From Haloarcula marismortui ATCC 43049 (GTDB taxonomy: Archaea > Halobacteriota > Halobacteria > Halobacteriales > Haloarculaceae): a stretch of DNA of 64,000 nt. Under the pieces are notes generated by a model. The model was given only the letters and a program-made list of their open reading frames with translations. It was not told the DNA's origin and did not search any database. Positions 8,301 to 16,704 of the stretch are shown piece after piece. A program made the translations under genes and the position numbers. The stretch is from positions 248,001 to 312,000 of the forward strand of contig NC_006395.1 of assembly GCF_000011085.1 (NCBI RefSeq), given 5' to 3'. Numbering within the stretch: position 1 is the first letter of the stretch; every line of letters starts with the position of its first letter.

Positions 8301-8871
8301 CGCAGCCACCTCCACAGCAACTGGTCGACTCGTCTCTATGCTGTGCCACAGTGACCGGGTGGCCGCCGTCTGCGGCGACAGACTGTTCCCCCTGCATTCG
8401 CTGTGCTGCGTCCAGCACGGCTTCGACCGGTTTCTGATAGCCAGTGCAGCGACAGACGTTGTCGTCTAAGGCCTCCCGAACCTCCCGCTCGGTTGGGTCG
8501 GGATTCGAATCCAGCAGCGCGACCGCCTCGATCACCATGCCCGGAATACAGAATCCGCACTGGACGGCGAAGTTGTCAACGAACGCCTGCTGGACCGGGT
8601 GCAGGTCGGCCTGTGTCCCGAGCGCCGCGACGGTCTGTATCTCACTCCCGTCGGCGTCTGTCGCCTCCATCCCGCAGGCCATTCGCACGTCCCCATCGAC
8701 GAATACCTTCGATGCACCGCAGGTCCCGCCGTCGCAGCCACATTTTACGTCGATGTAGCCGCGCTGTCTCAAAACCGTCGCCAGGTCGTCCCCTGACCCG
8801 GCTTCGACTATCGTCCGCTCGCCGTTGATTGTGAGTTCAATATCCACAGAGTACCCTCCAGTTTTCGGCAT
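8293..8871 (-). CDS. [2Fe-2S] subunit of molybdenum hydroxylase (copy B), atypical first cluster
   Basis: A 192-residue partner of large subunit B. The N-terminal ferredoxin domain keeps C46, C51 and C66 but has Ser54 where the third cluster cysteine belongs (CGAS instead of CGFC). It gains an extra Cys44 two residues before C46 (KCGC). The second cluster in the helical domain is intact (QCGFCIPGM, CRCTGY). The protein ends in SCCGGGCDE, a cysteine cluster comparable to, but different from, the tail of subunit A. The codon for Ser54 is TCG, two base changes from either Cys codon, so a single read error is unlikely. The start at 8871 is the only good ATG before the domain. Confidence 0.87.
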   Translation of the reverse strand: MPKTGGYSVDIELTINGERTIVEAGSGDDLATVLRQRGYIDVKCGCDGGTCGASKVFVDGDVRMACGMEATDADGSEIQTVAALGTQADLHPVQQAFVDNFAVQCGFCIPGMVIEAVALLDSNPDPTEREVREALDDNVCRCTGYQKPVEAVLDAAQRMQGEQSVAADGGHPVTVAQHRDESTSCCGGGCDE

Positions 8872-9074
8872 GCATTACGGATACACGCCTGTTAGTGAAC
8901 AGGTGTGCAACACCATCTCATATATGTATGGTTCACAGGTGTTTGATCGCAGTGTTGCCAGACGAAGCCGCGGGTCACCAGCAGACAACAGGCTGACACA
9001 GCTGCGACAGACAAGACAGTCGCTGTGTGACGTGTGCCAGATGTGTGATATTCACACGCTTGGAACGGAACGGC
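8872..9074. other. Intergenic region with the hydroxylase operon promoter
   Basis: About 200 bp between two leftward genes. It holds the dyad described at 8884-8907, TATA-like CATATATG near 8919, and several CACAC/GTGTG tracts around 9030-9060. I see no ORF or RNA gene here. Confidence 0.5.
8884..8907. promoter_or_regulatory. Inverted repeat upstream of the hydroxylase operon
   Basis: CACGCCTGTT and AACAGGTGTG form a 10-bp dyad with one mismatch around a 4-nt loop, 13 nt before the start of the first Fe-S gene. A related half-site, TTCACAGGTG, follows near 8952. A TATA-like CATATATG (minus strand) at about 8919-8926 would place transcription initiation near or inside the dyad, which fits a repressor or activator site. 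No matching regulator gene is identified in the window. Confidence 0.45.
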
Positions 9075-10307
9075 TCACTCGGCGGCCTTCGTCTGCACAG
9101 CGTTCAGCAGTACCTCAGTCCCGGTGACGATGTCATCCCATTCGGTGAATTCGCTCTCGCGATGGCTGATTCCGTCGACGCTTGGAACGAAAATCATGCT
9201 CGTCGGAGCTATCTTGTTGAGGTAGTTCGCATCGTGGCCCGCGCCGCTGACCAGTCGCGTGTACTCACAGCCGACCGTCTCGGCGGCCTCGACGACTGTG
9301 TCAATGCAGCCCTGATCGAACGGGTCCGCGTCGACCCGCATTATTTCCTCTATCTCGTATTCAAGGCCTTCGCGCTCGGCCGCGTGGGCGACCTCTTCCC
9401 TGATCTGTTCGACGGCCGCGTCGACCACAGCATCGTCGTACGAGCGGAAATCGAGCGTGAATTCCACCGTCTCGGGGATGACGTTGATAGCGTTTGGCCA
9501 CACGTCGACACTGCCAACTGTCCCGACGAGGTCCGTTCCTTCAGTCGCTGTGATCCGCCGGACTGCGCGGGTTACGTCCGCCGTCGCCACGAACGCGTCG
9601 TGGCGCATATCCATCGGTGTCGGCCCGGCGTGGTTCGCTTGGCCCTCGAAAGTGACGTTCAGCCAGGAAAAGCCGAACACGCCTTCGACAGCGGCGACTG
9701 GGATGTCCTGCTGCTCGAGAAACGGCCCCTGCTCGACGTGCATCTCGAAGTAGCAGTGGATGTCATCCGCTTCACAGGATGTTTCGCCCTTGTAGCCGAT
9801 GCGTTCGAGTTCATCGCCGAACCGCCTGCTCTCCTTGTCCTCGCGCTCGTACGCGTAGTCGAGGTCGAAGATATCACAGTAGACACCGCTGCCGAGCATA
9901 TCCGGCTGAAACCGGACGCCCTCCTCGTTGCTCCAGTCAACGACCTCCAGTGGACGTTCGGTCGTCACGCCGGCGTCGTTGAACGCCTCGATGACTTCCA
10001 ATCCACCGAGGACGCCGATAACGCCGTCGTACCGCCCGCCGTTGTACTGGCTGTCGATGTGTGACCCGAACAGAACCGGCGCGGCGTCGCTGTCAGTTCC
10101 GTCTCGCCGACCGAAGATGTTGCCCATCGTATCGATACGGACCTCCAGCCCGGCCTCCCGGAACCACTCGACCAGTGTGTCGCGGGCCGCCTTGTTCTCG
10201 TCGGACAGGCTCGGCCTGTTCACGCCGCCCCGTTCTGTCGCGCCGATCTTGTTGAACGTATCGAAGCGCCGTCTGAACCGCTCGCTATCGAGACTGACGG
10301 ATGGCAT
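9075..10307 (-). CDS. M20-family Zn-dependent amidohydrolase (N-carbamoyl-amino acid / allantoate type)
   Basis: This 410-residue enzyme belongs to the hydantoinase/carbamoylase branch of M20, which includes allantoate amidohydrolase, ureidoglycine hydrolase and N-carbamoyl-L-amino acid hydrolase. Metal-binding motifs are GSHIDSQYNGGRYDG (H83, D94), SNEEG (E128-E129), MHVEQGPFLE and C-terminal GAGHDANYL; HAGPTPM is the dimerisation-domain signature. It should hydrolyse an N-carbamoyl or ureido substrate, releasing ammonia and CO2. The ATG at 10307 is favoured; the frame remains open to 10403 but that part is not family-like. It is transcribed divergently from the D-aminoacylase homologue. The exact substrate is unknown. 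Confidence 0.88.
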   Translation of the reverse strand: MPSVSLDSERFRRRFDTFNKIGATERGGVNRPSLSDENKAARDTLVEWFREAGLEVRIDTMGNIFGRRDGTDSDAAPVLFGSHIDSQYNGGRYDGVIGVLGGLEVIEAFNDAGVTTERPLEVVDWSNEEGVRFQPDMLGSGVYCDIFDLDYAYEREDKESRRFGDELERIGYKGETSCEADDIHCYFEMHVEQGPFLEQQDIPVAAVEGVFGFSWLNVTFEGQANHAGPTPMDMRHDAFVATADVTRAVRRITATEGTDLVGTVGSVDVWPNAINVIPETVEFTLDFRSYDDAVVDAAVEQIREEVAHAAEREGLEYEIEEIMRVDADPFDQGCIDTVVEAAETVGCEYTRLVSGAGHDANYLNKIAPTSMIFVPSVDGISHRESEFTEWDDIVTGTEVLLNAVQTKAAE

Positions 10308-10456
10308 TGGGTAGCTGTTCCGCGGTGTCGTCTTGAAGATTGTGTCGGGGTGGCCCCACACAGATCGACAGACACGGTGTGGCACGCGCTCGCCCCCTGT
10401 CACACACGGTTGAGACCACCGAAAGAGCCAAACGACCGTTCCGCGAGTCAGCAGAC
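10308..10456. promoter_or_regulatory. Divergent promoter region with CACACGGT-type motifs
   Basis: The 149 bp between the M20 hydrolase and the D-aminoacylase homologue carry GACACGGTGTGG near 10371 and CACACGGT at 10403-10410. CACACGGT recurs at 24500-24507 and, inverted, at 18842-18849, each time between or before genes of this island. A shared regulator is a guess. Confidence 0.35.
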
Positions 10457-12172
10457 ATGACCGAGCTGAGTGCCGCGTCCATCGCGTTCAGAGACGCGCG
10501 GGTGCTGGACGGGAGCGGTCGCCCTCCGTTCACTGCGAGCGTGCGTGTCGCCGACGGTCGAATCGACGCTATCAGCGAAGCCCCGCTTGCGGCCGACCGC
10601 GTTGTCGACCTCGACGGGTCGTATCTCGCACCGGGGTTCATCGATATGCACGCACATTCGGAGCTGCGGCTTTTCGAGAATCCCGGTGCCAGGGAGAAAC
10701 TGACGCAGGGTATCACGACGGAGGTCCTCGGACAGGACGGGGTCAGCGTCGCTCCGGTGCCGCCGAACCTCACCGACGAGTGGGCGGAACGGGTCAAATC
10801 ACTCGACGGCACGCTCGGCGAAACGTGGCCCTGGCACACCGTCTCTGGCTATCTCGAAGCGCTCGAATCCGTCGAGCCTGCTGTCAACTGTGCGTACTAC
10901 GCCCCACACGGCAACATCAGGTCGATGCTGGCCGGATTCGAGGACCGCCCACTCAGCGGTGAACACGTCGTCGCCGCCGGACCAGTCACCGGTCAACGGC
11001 TGGACAGACCGAAGTCAGACCACGACACAGCCCCCGGTGAGCTCGATGCGATTCGACAGGAACTCGAAGTAGCGCTTGAAGAAGGCGCGTTCGGCATGTC
11101 CAAAGGGATGATATACCCCCCGAGTTCGTATGCCCGCGACGACGAACTGGTGGCGCTTGCGGATACCCTCGCCAAGCGTGACTCGTTTATGATCTCTCAC
11201 GTCTGGAACGAGACGGACCGTGTGGTCGAATCTATCGACCGGTATCTCGATATCTGTCGCCGCGGCGGCTGTCACGCCCACGTCTCACATCTCAAGGTCG
11301 GCGGCCAGCAGAACTGGGGGGACTCCGAGGCTGTGCTTGACCTGTTCGACGACGCCGTCGACCGTGGTCAGCGGGTCACCTTCGACCAGTATCCGTACAC
11401 CGCCGGGTCGACGATGCTTACCGCGCTGTTGCCGCCGTGGGCACGGCAGGGCGATTCAGAGGCCATCCGGCACCGCCTCAACTCCGCGGCTGTTCGCGAC
11501 CGCATCGCCGCTGATATTTCCCAGCCGGGTGACTGGGAGAATCTCGCGTACGCCGCCGGGTCGTGGGACAATATCCTCATCACACGGACCGGGAGCGGCC
11601 GCTATCAGGGTGATACCATCGCGGACATCGCCGCCGAGATGGACCGCGAGCCGGTCGACGCGATGTGTGAACTACTCGTCGCGGAGGAGTTGGACGTGAC
11701 GATGGCCGACTTCGTGATGGCCGAAACTGATATCGAGCGGTTTCTCGCGGACGACCGTGGTACGTTCTGCACGGACGGCATCTTCGGCGGAAAGCCCCAC
11801 CCGCGGGCTATCGGGGCGTTCAGCCGCATCCTCGAACGGTACGTCCGTGAACGGAACGTGCTCTCGCCGGAACTGCTGGCGTACAAAGCCGCAGGCAACC
11901 CGGCTGATATCCTCGGCCTCAGGGACCGCGGTTACGTCCGTGAGGGGTACATCGCGGACCTCGTGGCTTTTGATCTCGACTCGGTGTCGGCGAACGCGAC
12001 CTACGAGAACCCGTTCCAGTTCTCCGACGGGATGGAGTACGTCCTCGTCGGCGGCGAGATTGCCGTTCGGGACGGCGAACTGACCGGCGAGCGAAACGGC
12101 GACGTGCTCCGCTCCTACGAGGAATGGGGTGGTGCGACTCGCCCCGAACTTGACCGCGCTGCTGATGACTGA
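10457..12172 (+). CDS. N-acyl-D-amino-acid deacylase family amidohydrolase
   Basis: A 571-residue TIM-barrel amidohydrolase of the D-aminoacylase family. The metal HxH is at residues 65-67 (DMHAHSEL), HVSHLK is in the middle of the barrel, and the C-terminal composite domain ends with a typical RDGELTGER strand. Where classical D-aminoacylases have a metal-binding Cys (GNCG), this protein has GQDG with D93, a variant also found in family members of unknown substrate. In this cluster it may cleave an acyl or carbamoyl D-amino acid derived from a hydantoin (inference). The ATG at 10457 begins the conserved N-terminal beta-sandwich; the upstream in-frame start at 10340 lies in the divergent promoter. 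Confidence 0.85.
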   Translation: MTELSAASIAFRDARVLDGSGRPPFTASVRVADGRIDAISEAPLAADRVVDLDGSYLAPGFIDMHAHSELRLFENPGAREKLTQGITTEVLGQDGVSVAPVPPNLTDEWAERVKSLDGTLGETWPWHTVSGYLEALESVEPAVNCAYYAPHGNIRSMLAGFEDRPLSGEHVVAAGPVTGQRLDRPKSDHDTAPGELDAIRQELEVALEEGAFGMSKGMIYPPSSYARDDELVALADTLAKRDSFMISHVWNETDRVVESIDRYLDICRRGGCHAHVSHLKVGGQQNWGDSEAVLDLFDDAVDRGQRVTFDQYPYTAGSTMLTALLPPWARQGDSEAIRHRLNSAAVRDRIAADISQPGDWENLAYAAGSWDNILITRTGSGRYQGDTIADIAAEMDREPVDAMCELLVAEELDVTMADFVMAETDIERFLADDRGTFCTDGIFGGKPHPRAIGAFSRILERYVRERNVLSPELLAYKAAGNPADILGLRDRGYVREGYIADLVAFDLDSVSANATYENPFQFSDGMEYVLVGGEIAVRDGELTGERNGDVLRSYEEWGGATRPELDRAADD

Positions 12173-12280
12173 TTGATCGGGCTGACGGCTCTGACCGACC
12201 GTATAGCGACTTGCCAATCCGACCGCTTGCTACCGGCAGGACGGTGTTGAGGGAACCGGAATCGTCGAACCGGGGCTTCC

Positions 12281-13399
12281 TTACTCCGGTACTTCGCCTT
12301 CGACAGCGTCGACGAAACTGTTCATCTCCTGGAACAGGAACTCGTCGCTCTCGCCCTCGAACGGCGAACCGGCCCAGACATCGAGTTCGCCGTTGACGAT
12401 TTGTTCTTCCGTCTCGGCGACGGTGTCTTTGACCTCTTGGGGGACCTCCGGTCCCCACTCGTCGAGCGTGGGCAGGTTCGTCTCCATGCCGCCCCAGAAG
12501 GCATCGGCTTCCCAGGTTCCGTCCCGGACTGCGGAGACGGCCGGGCCGTACACCTCTTCCCAGTTCCACACTGGTGAGATGAGGTAGTTGTCGCCGCCGA
12601 ACTCGCCCATCGGCGCGTTGTAGCCGGAGGCCCACACATCCGCCTCGTTTGCGGCCCTGACCGGAGCGGGGGAGTCCTGCTCTTGCGAGATGACGTCACA
12701 CCCTTCATCGATAAGCGAGTTGGCCGCCTGCTTTGAGGTCTGGGGGTCGAACCACGCGTTGACCCACCGGATTTTGAATGTCGCGTCCGGGTTCACCGAC
12801 CGCGCGCCGAGCGCCATCGCGTTGATGGAGCGAATGACTTCGGGGATCGGGAACGCGGCGACGTAGCCGATGGTGTTGTTCTCGGTTACCATCCCGGCCG
12901 CCTGCCCGGCGAGATACCGGGGCTGGTAGATCCGGCCCATGTACCGTCCCATGTTCTCCCGGGTGCGATAGCCGGTCGCGTGTTCGAAGTACGTGTCGGG
13001 GTACTGTTCCGCAATGTTGAACATCGGGTCCTGGTAGCCAAACGTCGTCCCGAAGACGATGTCAGCATCACCCTGCGCGTACTGCTCGAAAACGCGTTCC
13101 GAGTCCTCTGGCGCGACAGCTTCCGTGTACTCGGTTTCCAGCCAGTCGTACTCCTCGTCGACCGTCTTTCGCCCCTCGTCGTGAGCCCAAGACCATCCGA
13201 GGTCGCCCACCTCTGAGATGTACACCCAGGCAGCCGTGACGGAGTCCGACCCGGAGCCCCCATCGCCGCTGGTCGTCGTGCCGTCAGCCGTGTCTGTGTC
13301 GTCGCTTCCACCACTACAGCCGGCTAGTGCGGTTACTCCTGTCGCCCCGAGGGCACCCAGCATCTCCCGCCGCGATATCGTTCGGTTGGTATTCACCAT
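12281..13399 (-). CDS. BMP-family ABC transporter substrate-binding lipoprotein (copy 1)
   Basis: A 372-residue exported lipoprotein. It has a twin-arginine signal (SRREML) and a lipobox LAGC, followed by a Gly/Asp/Thr/Ser-rich linker. The mature part matches the basic membrane protein (BMP/PnrA) family: AAWVYISEVGDLGWSW, then IYQPRYLAGQAAG and GYVAAFPIPEVI. BMP proteins usually bind nucleosides or related ligands; here the cargo may be a purine or its breakdown product. It is highly similar to the next gene, so the two arose by duplication. The cognate ATPase and permeases start at 15046. Confidence 0.88.
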   Translation of the reverse strand: MVNTNRTISRREMLGALGATGVTALAGCSGGSDDTDTADGTTTSGDGGSGSDSVTAAWVYISEVGDLGWSWAHDEGRKTVDEEYDWLETEYTEAVAPEDSERVFEQYAQGDADIVFGTTFGYQDPMFNIAEQYPDTYFEHATGYRTRENMGRYMGRIYQPRYLAGQAAGMVTENNTIGYVAAFPIPEVIRSINAMALGARSVNPDATFKIRWVNAWFDPQTSKQAANSLIDEGCDVISQEQDSPAPVRAANEADVWASGYNAPMGEFGGDNYLISPVWNWEEVYGPAVSAVRDGTWEADAFWGGMETNLPTLDEWGPEVPQEVKDTVAETEEQIVNGELDVWAGSPFEGESDEFLFQEMNSFVDAVEGEVPE

Positions 13400-13432
13400 T
13401 ACTGAACTGGGTAGAGGTAGCGGAAACTCCTA

Positions 13433-13438
13433 CTTAAG
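13433..13438 (-). promoter_or_regulatory. TATA-like element of BMP copy 1
   Basis: CTTAAG ends 39 nt before the ATG at 13399. The flanking sequence (CGGAAAC, then five bases, then CTTAA on the plus strand) is repeated at the same distance before BMP copy 2, which supports it as a duplicated core promoter. Confidence 0.45.
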
Positions 13439-13594
13439 CGATACCATTCTTGACCGTACAGCGAACGAACACATCCGGAAAAAATTGACCGAAAATCCCA
13501 TTCACGCTTGAATAATGTTACGAACGTTGTTATATTCACTCGAGAGCCACAGCAACACCCAGGCGATTACTGTCGTCGGAGACCGGTGGCGGGG

Positions 13595-14737
13595 TCAGTT
13601 GGGGACCTCGCCCTCGACGGCGTCGACGTAGCTACTCATCTCTTGGAAGAGGAACTCGTCATTCTCGCCCTCGAACGCCGAACCGGCCCAGACATCCAGT
13701 TCTCCGTCAAGTATCGCCGACCGCGACTCCGAAACGGTGTCTTTCGCTTCCTGTGGCACCTCTGGCCCCCAGTCGTCTAAACTACAGATACCCGACTCGA
13801 TGCCTTCCCAGTATGCATCGGATTCCCAGCTGCCGTCCCTGACAGATTCGATGGTTGGACCGTAGAACTCCTCCCAGTGCCAGATCGGGGACGTGAGATA
13901 GTTCTCACCGGCGATGTCGCCCATCGGGGCGTCGTAGCCGGTCGCCCAGATACCCGCATCGGAGGCTGCACGGAGTGCAGCGGGGGAGTCCTGGTGCTGG
14001 GCCATCACGTCGACATCCTCGTCCAGCAAGGCGTTTGCCGCCTCGCTCTCGGTCGGGGGGTCGAACCAGGAGTTCGTCCATCTGACCTTCAGCGTCGCGC
14101 TGTCGTTGACAGACGCGGCTCCGAGCGCGTAGGCGTTGATACCGCGGATGACCTCCGGAATCGGGAACGCCGCCACGTATCCCAGCGTGTCTGTCTCCGT
14201 CACGGTCCCGGCCGCCTGCCCGGCGAGATACCGGGGCTGGTAGATCCGGCCCATATACCGCCCCATGTTCTCCATCGTCAGGTAGCCCGTGTTGTGCTCG
14301 AAGTACGTGTCGGAGTACTGCTCCGCCACGGACGCCATCGGGTCCTGATACTCGAACGTACAGCCGAAGATGATATCGGCATCACCCTGTGCGTACTGTT
14401 CGAACACTCGCTCGGAATCGGCTGGGGCGACAGCCTCGGTGTACTCGGTCTCTAGCCAGTCGTACTCTTCTGCGACTGCCTTCCGCCCTTCGTTGTGGGC
14501 CCACGACCAGCCGAGGTCACCGACCTCCGAGTTGTACACCCATGCGGCGGTAATCGAATCCATGCCGTCACTGCTGGTCGCAGTACCGTCACCAGCCCCG
14601 CCGTCGCCGGTGTCGGTGGTTGCCTCGCCATCGCCCCCGTCACCACCACCGCTACAACCGGCTAACCCGGTTATTCCTGCCGCGCCAAGTGCTGTCAGTA
14701 ACTCCCGTCTCGATCTGGTATGTTTCTTGTCAACCAT
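13595..14737 (-). CDS. BMP-family ABC transporter substrate-binding lipoprotein (copy 2)
   Basis: This 380-residue close paralogue of the preceding gene has a Tat motif (SRRELL) and lipobox LAGC. The linker is longer and richer in Gly, and the mature domain starts at AAWVYNSEVGDLGWSW. Differences cluster in a few positions likely near the ligand pocket, for example CTFEYQDPM against TTFGYQDPM and WTNSWFDPP against WVNAWFDPQ. This suggests two ligands feeding the same permease, or dosage. Each gene has its own promoter, so expression may be separate. Confidence 0.88.
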   Translation of the reverse strand: MVDKKHTRSRRELLTALGAAGITGLAGCSGGGDGGDGEATTDTGDGGAGDGTATSSDGMDSITAAWVYNSEVGDLGWSWAHNEGRKAVAEEYDWLETEYTEAVAPADSERVFEQYAQGDADIIFGCTFEYQDPMASVAEQYSDTYFEHNTGYLTMENMGRYMGRIYQPRYLAGQAAGTVTETDTLGYVAAFPIPEVIRGINAYALGAASVNDSATLKVRWTNSWFDPPTESEAANALLDEDVDVMAQHQDSPAALRAASDAGIWATGYDAPMGDIAGENYLTSPIWHWEEFYGPTIESVRDGSWESDAYWEGIESGICSLDDWGPEVPQEAKDTVSESRSAILDGELDVWAGSAFEGENDEFLFQEMSSYVDAVEGEVPN

Positions 14738-15045
14738 TAACTAACCGAATAGCCATTTCGGAAACAATCACTTAAATTGTTCCGTTCACGCAGCTTTCTC
14801 TCTCCTATTTTCCAAATATGTGCCACAAAAGTATCCCTATCAAATGGTAACTGAATACAATATGAATTATATGTTCATCCTGCTGGGTATCGCGACAGAC
14901 TGAGTGACCGTTAACAATGGACACCAGCACACAACAACTGATACTTGGCAAATGTCCGGCATTTCCCGTGCTGGACGGCGAATATGGCTACCTTTGGAAA
15001 CAATTATGCCACTACATTGTTGATACCCGGCCAAGACCACAGAGC
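14738..15045. promoter_or_regulatory. Divergent intergenic region between BMP copy 2 and the ABC operon
   Basis: About 308 bp, AT-rich compared with its surroundings. On the minus strand TTTAAG (14771-14776) ends 39 nt before the BMP ATG, exactly as in copy 1. AACAAT (14763-14768) and ATTGTT (14776-14781) form a 6-bp dyad over this promoter. ATTATATG near 14870 may serve the plus-strand operon. An open frame from 14917 runs into the ATPase gene but is not family-like. Confidence 0.45.
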
Positions 15046-16704
15046 ATGTCCGAACACACCACGCTCAGGATGGAGGGGATTCTGAAGGAGTTCCCTGGGG
15101 TCGTCGCCAACGACCACGTCAACCTCTCCGTCGAGCGCGGGGAAATCCACGGCCTCCTCGGCGAAAACGGCGCGGGAAAGAGTACGCTGATGAAGATTCT
15201 GTACGGGCTTTACTCGCAGGACGCCGGCGATATCTATCTCGACGGCGAGCGACTCGATCTGGGGTCCCCACAGGACGCCATCGACGCCGGCATCGGGATG
15301 GTCCACCAGCACTTCATGCTGATTCCACGCCTCACAGTCGCCGAGAACGTCGTACTCGGTGAACGTGAGCCGGCCACAGCGTTCCGCGGCGATGCGGAGG
15401 ACAGCTGGCTCCCGGCGGCAGTCCGGAACAACAGTCTCGTCCAATCGCTCGCCGGACAGTTTTCGCTAGGTCTCGATGTGCCCGAGCAACGGATTCAGGA
15501 TTTGGCCGACCAGTACGGGTTCGACATCGACGTGAGCGCAAAGATCTGGGAGCTTGATGTCGGCCAGCAACAGCGCGTCGAGATACTCAAGGCGCTGTAC
15601 CGGGATGTCGACCTCCTGATTCTCGACGAACCCACGGCAGTCCTCACGCCGACCGAGGCTGAGCGGCTCTTCGACTCGCTCGAACGGCTGACCGACGAAG
15701 GACTCTCGATAATCTTCATTACGCACAAGCTCACTGAGGTCGACGCCATCGTCGACCGGGTGACGGTGCTCCGGGAGGGAGAAAACGTTGGCACCGCCGA
15801 GTTGTCGTCAGTCTCCCGGGCGGACCTCGCGGAGATGATGGTCGGTCGCGAAGTCCTGTTCGAAATAGACAGGGAAGCGATCGACTTGGGCGACCCAGTT
15901 TTACGCGCACGCGGGGTCGAAGCCACCGACAATCGAGATATCGAAGCGCTCTCGGGTATTGACCTGACGGTTCGGCAGGGCGAAATCGTCGGGATTGCGG
16001 GCGTCAGCGGTAACGGCCAGAAGGAGCTCGCGGAGGTCATGGCCGGCATTCGGGACGTGACGGCCGGCGAGCTAGTGGTCAACGGTGAAGACATTACCGG
16101 CGCGAAACCGAAGACGTTCGTCGACAGCGGCGTCTCGTTCGTCCCCGAGGACCGGCTCCAGTACGGCTGTGCCGAGGACCTCTCGGTGATGCACAACGCC
16201 ACGATGAAAGACTTCAGGGACAGCCGGTTTGGCGACCGGCCGTTTCTGGACTACGGGGAACTCCGCGACTACGCCGAAACACTGGTCGATGAGTTCGATG
16301 TCCGCGGCGTCAGCGACGTGACTGAGACACAGGCCGGCGACCTTTCCGGGGGGAACCTCCAGAAACTCATTCTGGCGCGGGAAATCTACCGCGACCCGGA
16401 CCTCCTCATTGCGAACCAACCGACCCGCGGCGTCGACGTCGGAGCAATCGAGTTCATCAGGGAGACGTTGCTCGAACAGCGCAAGGCAGGAACGGGTATC
16501 ATCCTCCTCTCGGAGGACTTAGACGAGATATTCGACCTGAGCGACAGGATTCTCGTCGTGTACGAGGGTGAGTTCGTCTACGAGACGACACCGGCCGAAG
16601 CCGACCGGGAACGGATCGGTCTGGAGATGACCGGTGGTGGTGGAGACGACGGCAAGACGGTTGCGCCGCCCCAGCACGGAGCCACACAGGAGAGTGAGAG
16701 CTGA
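15046..16704 (+). CDS. ABC transporter ATPase, sugar/nucleoside type, two nucleotide-binding domains
   Basis: A 552-residue protein with two ABC domains in tandem, as in RbsA/BmpB/NupA-type ATPases. Domain 1 has Walker A GENGAGKST near residue 40 and Walker B LLILDEPTAVLTP. Domain 2 has the degenerate loop GVSGNGQKEL usual in this family, plus LSGGNLQKL and the D-loop region NQPTRGVDVGA. It energises import of the ligand bound by the BMP lipoproteins. The ATG at 15046 is preferred because homology starts there; a longer frame from 14917 adds 43 unrelated residues. Its stop overlaps the permease ATG by 1 nt. Confidence 0.92.
   Translation: MSEHTTLRMEGILKEFPGVVANDHVNLSVERGEIHGLLGENGAGKSTLMKILYGLYSQDAGDIYLDGERLDLGSPQDAIDAGIGMVHQHFMLIPRLTVAENVVLGEREPATAFRGDAEDSWLPAAVRNNSLVQSLAGQFSLGLDVPEQRIQDLADQYGFDIDVSAKIWELDVGQQQRVEILKALYRDVDLLILDEPTAVLTPTEAERLFDSLERLTDEGLSIIFITHKLTEVDAIVDRVTVLREGENVGTAELSSVSRADLAEMMVGREVLFEIDREAIDLGDPVLRARGVEATDNRDIEALSGIDLTVRQGEIVGIAGVSGNGQKELAEVMAGIRDVTAGELVVNGEDITGAKPKTFVDSGVSFVPEDRLQYGCAEDLSVMHNATMKDFRDSRFGDRPFLDYGELRDYAETLVDEFDVRGVSDVTETQAGDLSGGNLQKLILAREIYRDPDLLIANQPTRGVDVGAIEFIRETLLEQRKAGTGIILLSEDLDEIFDLSDRILVVYEGEFVYETTPAEADRERIGLEMTGGGGDDGKTVAPPQHGATQESES

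Noticed and set aside
14917-15045. 43-residue N-terminal extension of the ABC ATPase
   Set aside because: Not similar to the ATPase family; the ATG at 15046 is directly before the conserved domain.
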